Source: Lewinellaceae bacterium
GTDB lineage: Bacteria; Bacteroidota; Bacteroidia; Chitinophagales; Saprospiraceae
Assembly: GCA_016711435.1 (NCBI GenBank)
Contig: JADJSY010000087.1
Span: 1-64,000 of the forward strand
DNA: 64,000 nucleotides
Reading direction: 5' to 3'
Both the position numbers and the translations under genes were made by a program. The notes beneath the pieces are model-generated. The model saw nothing but the letters and a program-made list of their open reading frames with translations, searched no databases and was not told the DNA's origin. Shown here in pieces: positions 63,238 through 64,000 of this stretch; within the stretch, counting starts at the first letter, position 1, and every line of letters starts with the position of its first letter.

Positions 63238-63245
63238 CAAATATA
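63238..63245 (-). promoter_or_regulatory. Candidate -7 box of the gene starting at 63213
   Basis: Minus-strand TATATTTG, 24 nt before the ATG. No -33 TTG at the ideal distance. Confidence 0.4.
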
Positions 63246-64000
63246 CTACCAAAAATAAGGTTCTTTCGATTTTAGTGCTTTAAATAAATGAATGCCGGGG
63301 TTCTCTTTTTTTAATTCCTGTACGTTTTTATCTAAATCATTTCCGTTCAATTCCCGATACGTAATGGAATAGTTGCAGTGAAGCGAATAGGGTTGTTCTC
63401 TCGTTTTGTCGAAAGCAAAATGTATTTTCTTTTTAAGTCGTCTAACGAACATAGATAGTATTGCTTTCTGGTTTTATTGACGGATGTTTCATTGGGCGAA
63501 TCACATGTAAATATCAGGCTGTCAATCTGGAAATAGACGACTTGATTTTTGTTAAAGCAACCCAGTCTTTGCTCCTCGTCAAAGCAGTAGGTAGCATGTG
63601 TAACGAAAACTTCCGGGTTCAACGAGCCGCTGCGAAGCGAATGTTCGAGGTATTCCATCAGTTCGCAATGGCCATTTTTCAACTGATGGGTGAGTATTAC
63701 GTCAAAGTCATTTCTTGTGCCTATCCGACGTCCATTCCGCATCATGTTGGTCCCTGTCAACTGTTCAGAAGGATAGCCATATTCCTTGAGTATCCGAACT
63801 ACCCGGGTATAATTTAATTCATCTATTGTACGGATGCGTCCCTCTTGAGCGAGGTTATCTCCTCTGTATTGTTGATCTTCCAAAATCATCAACTTAAGGG
63901 TATCTACCAAATTTTTATCTATCCCGGTACTTATCTCTTCATATAGTGCAGATATGTTTTTGACAGACCCTGCATATTGCAGATGCGCTTGGTTGAAGAA
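63246..64000 (-). pseudogene. Partial gene, frameshifted, running off the window (DUF6624-like)
   Basis: The frame is open from the right window edge and reads NKNLVDTLKLMILEDQQYR ... ILKEYGYPSEQLTGTN ... GHCELMEYLEHSLRSGSLNP ... CFDEEQRLGCFNK. At about 63424-63438 (an A-rich run on the minus strand) the frame must change by one base to continue as KKKIHFAFDKTREQPYSLH ... LFKALKSKEPYFW, ending at 63246. The DQxYR, YGYP and H...L motif order resembles the DUF6624 family, with low confidence. The start lies outside the window, and the frameshift may be an error in an A-run. Confidence 0.55.

Overview
The window comes from a member of the Bacteroidota, most likely the Saprospiria (Lewinella/Haliscomenobacter-like). 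The evidence is the density of type IX secretion system (T9SS) cargo with type A or gliding-motility type B C-terminal sorting domains, SprB-type repeats, FG-GAP/ASPIC-UnbV proteins, GH32 fructan hydrolases, a DUF1800/DUF1501 pair, and promoter boxes of the Bacteroidota form TAnnTTTG. I found no rRNA, tRNA, CRISPR array or intact insertion sequence. Family names are from reading the translations; no database search was run.

Layout. 1-5937: three broken genes (a C-terminal remnant and two FG-GAP/ASPIC-UnbV proteins) with many frameshifts and in-frame stops. 5946-10961: two intact secreted GH32 enzymes whose catalytic propeller is interrupted by an inserted domain (two copies in the first, one in the second). 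11051-13801: a DUF4296 lipoprotein, a SixA-type phosphatase and a SWIM zinc-finger protein. 13914-33947: a secreted subtilisin and two giant repeat adhesins (2970 and 2613 aa). 34100-39973: small membrane or exported proteins, a frameshifted exported protein, a DUF983 protein and a MAM-like/SprB exoprotein. 40280-52365: DUF1800, DUF1501 and two very large unrecognised proteins (about 1581 and 1304 aa) in tandem. 52499-57268: PriA, a palindrome-rich 0.8 kb gap, then infC, rpmI and rplT. 57550-64000: two T9SS exoproteins, a YciE-like protein, an alpha/beta-hydrolase remnant, two membrane proteins and a frameshifted gene leaving the window.

The genes mainly serve an envelope and secretion lifestyle: polymer (fructan) degradation, proteolysis and adhesion outside the cell, with a small informational cluster (priA, infC, rpmI, rplT).

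The most unusual signal is not a gene. At least nine gene ends carry long inverted repeats whose arms are built from short reiterated words (for example GTTGATGAG, GTGAGAAGTGAGAGG, GTTGAGAATG, GGTTATCCGTTATC, GTTTATGG, GTGTTTTG, GAGGAATGAG). Each place uses its own word, and the arm usually begins at or within the stop codon. One is a perfect 113-nt palindrome. A related cluster of three palindromes fills the priA-infC gap, and another lies in a divergent promoter region. They look like bidirectional gene-end hairpins of a single type, which I cannot assign to a named repeat family.
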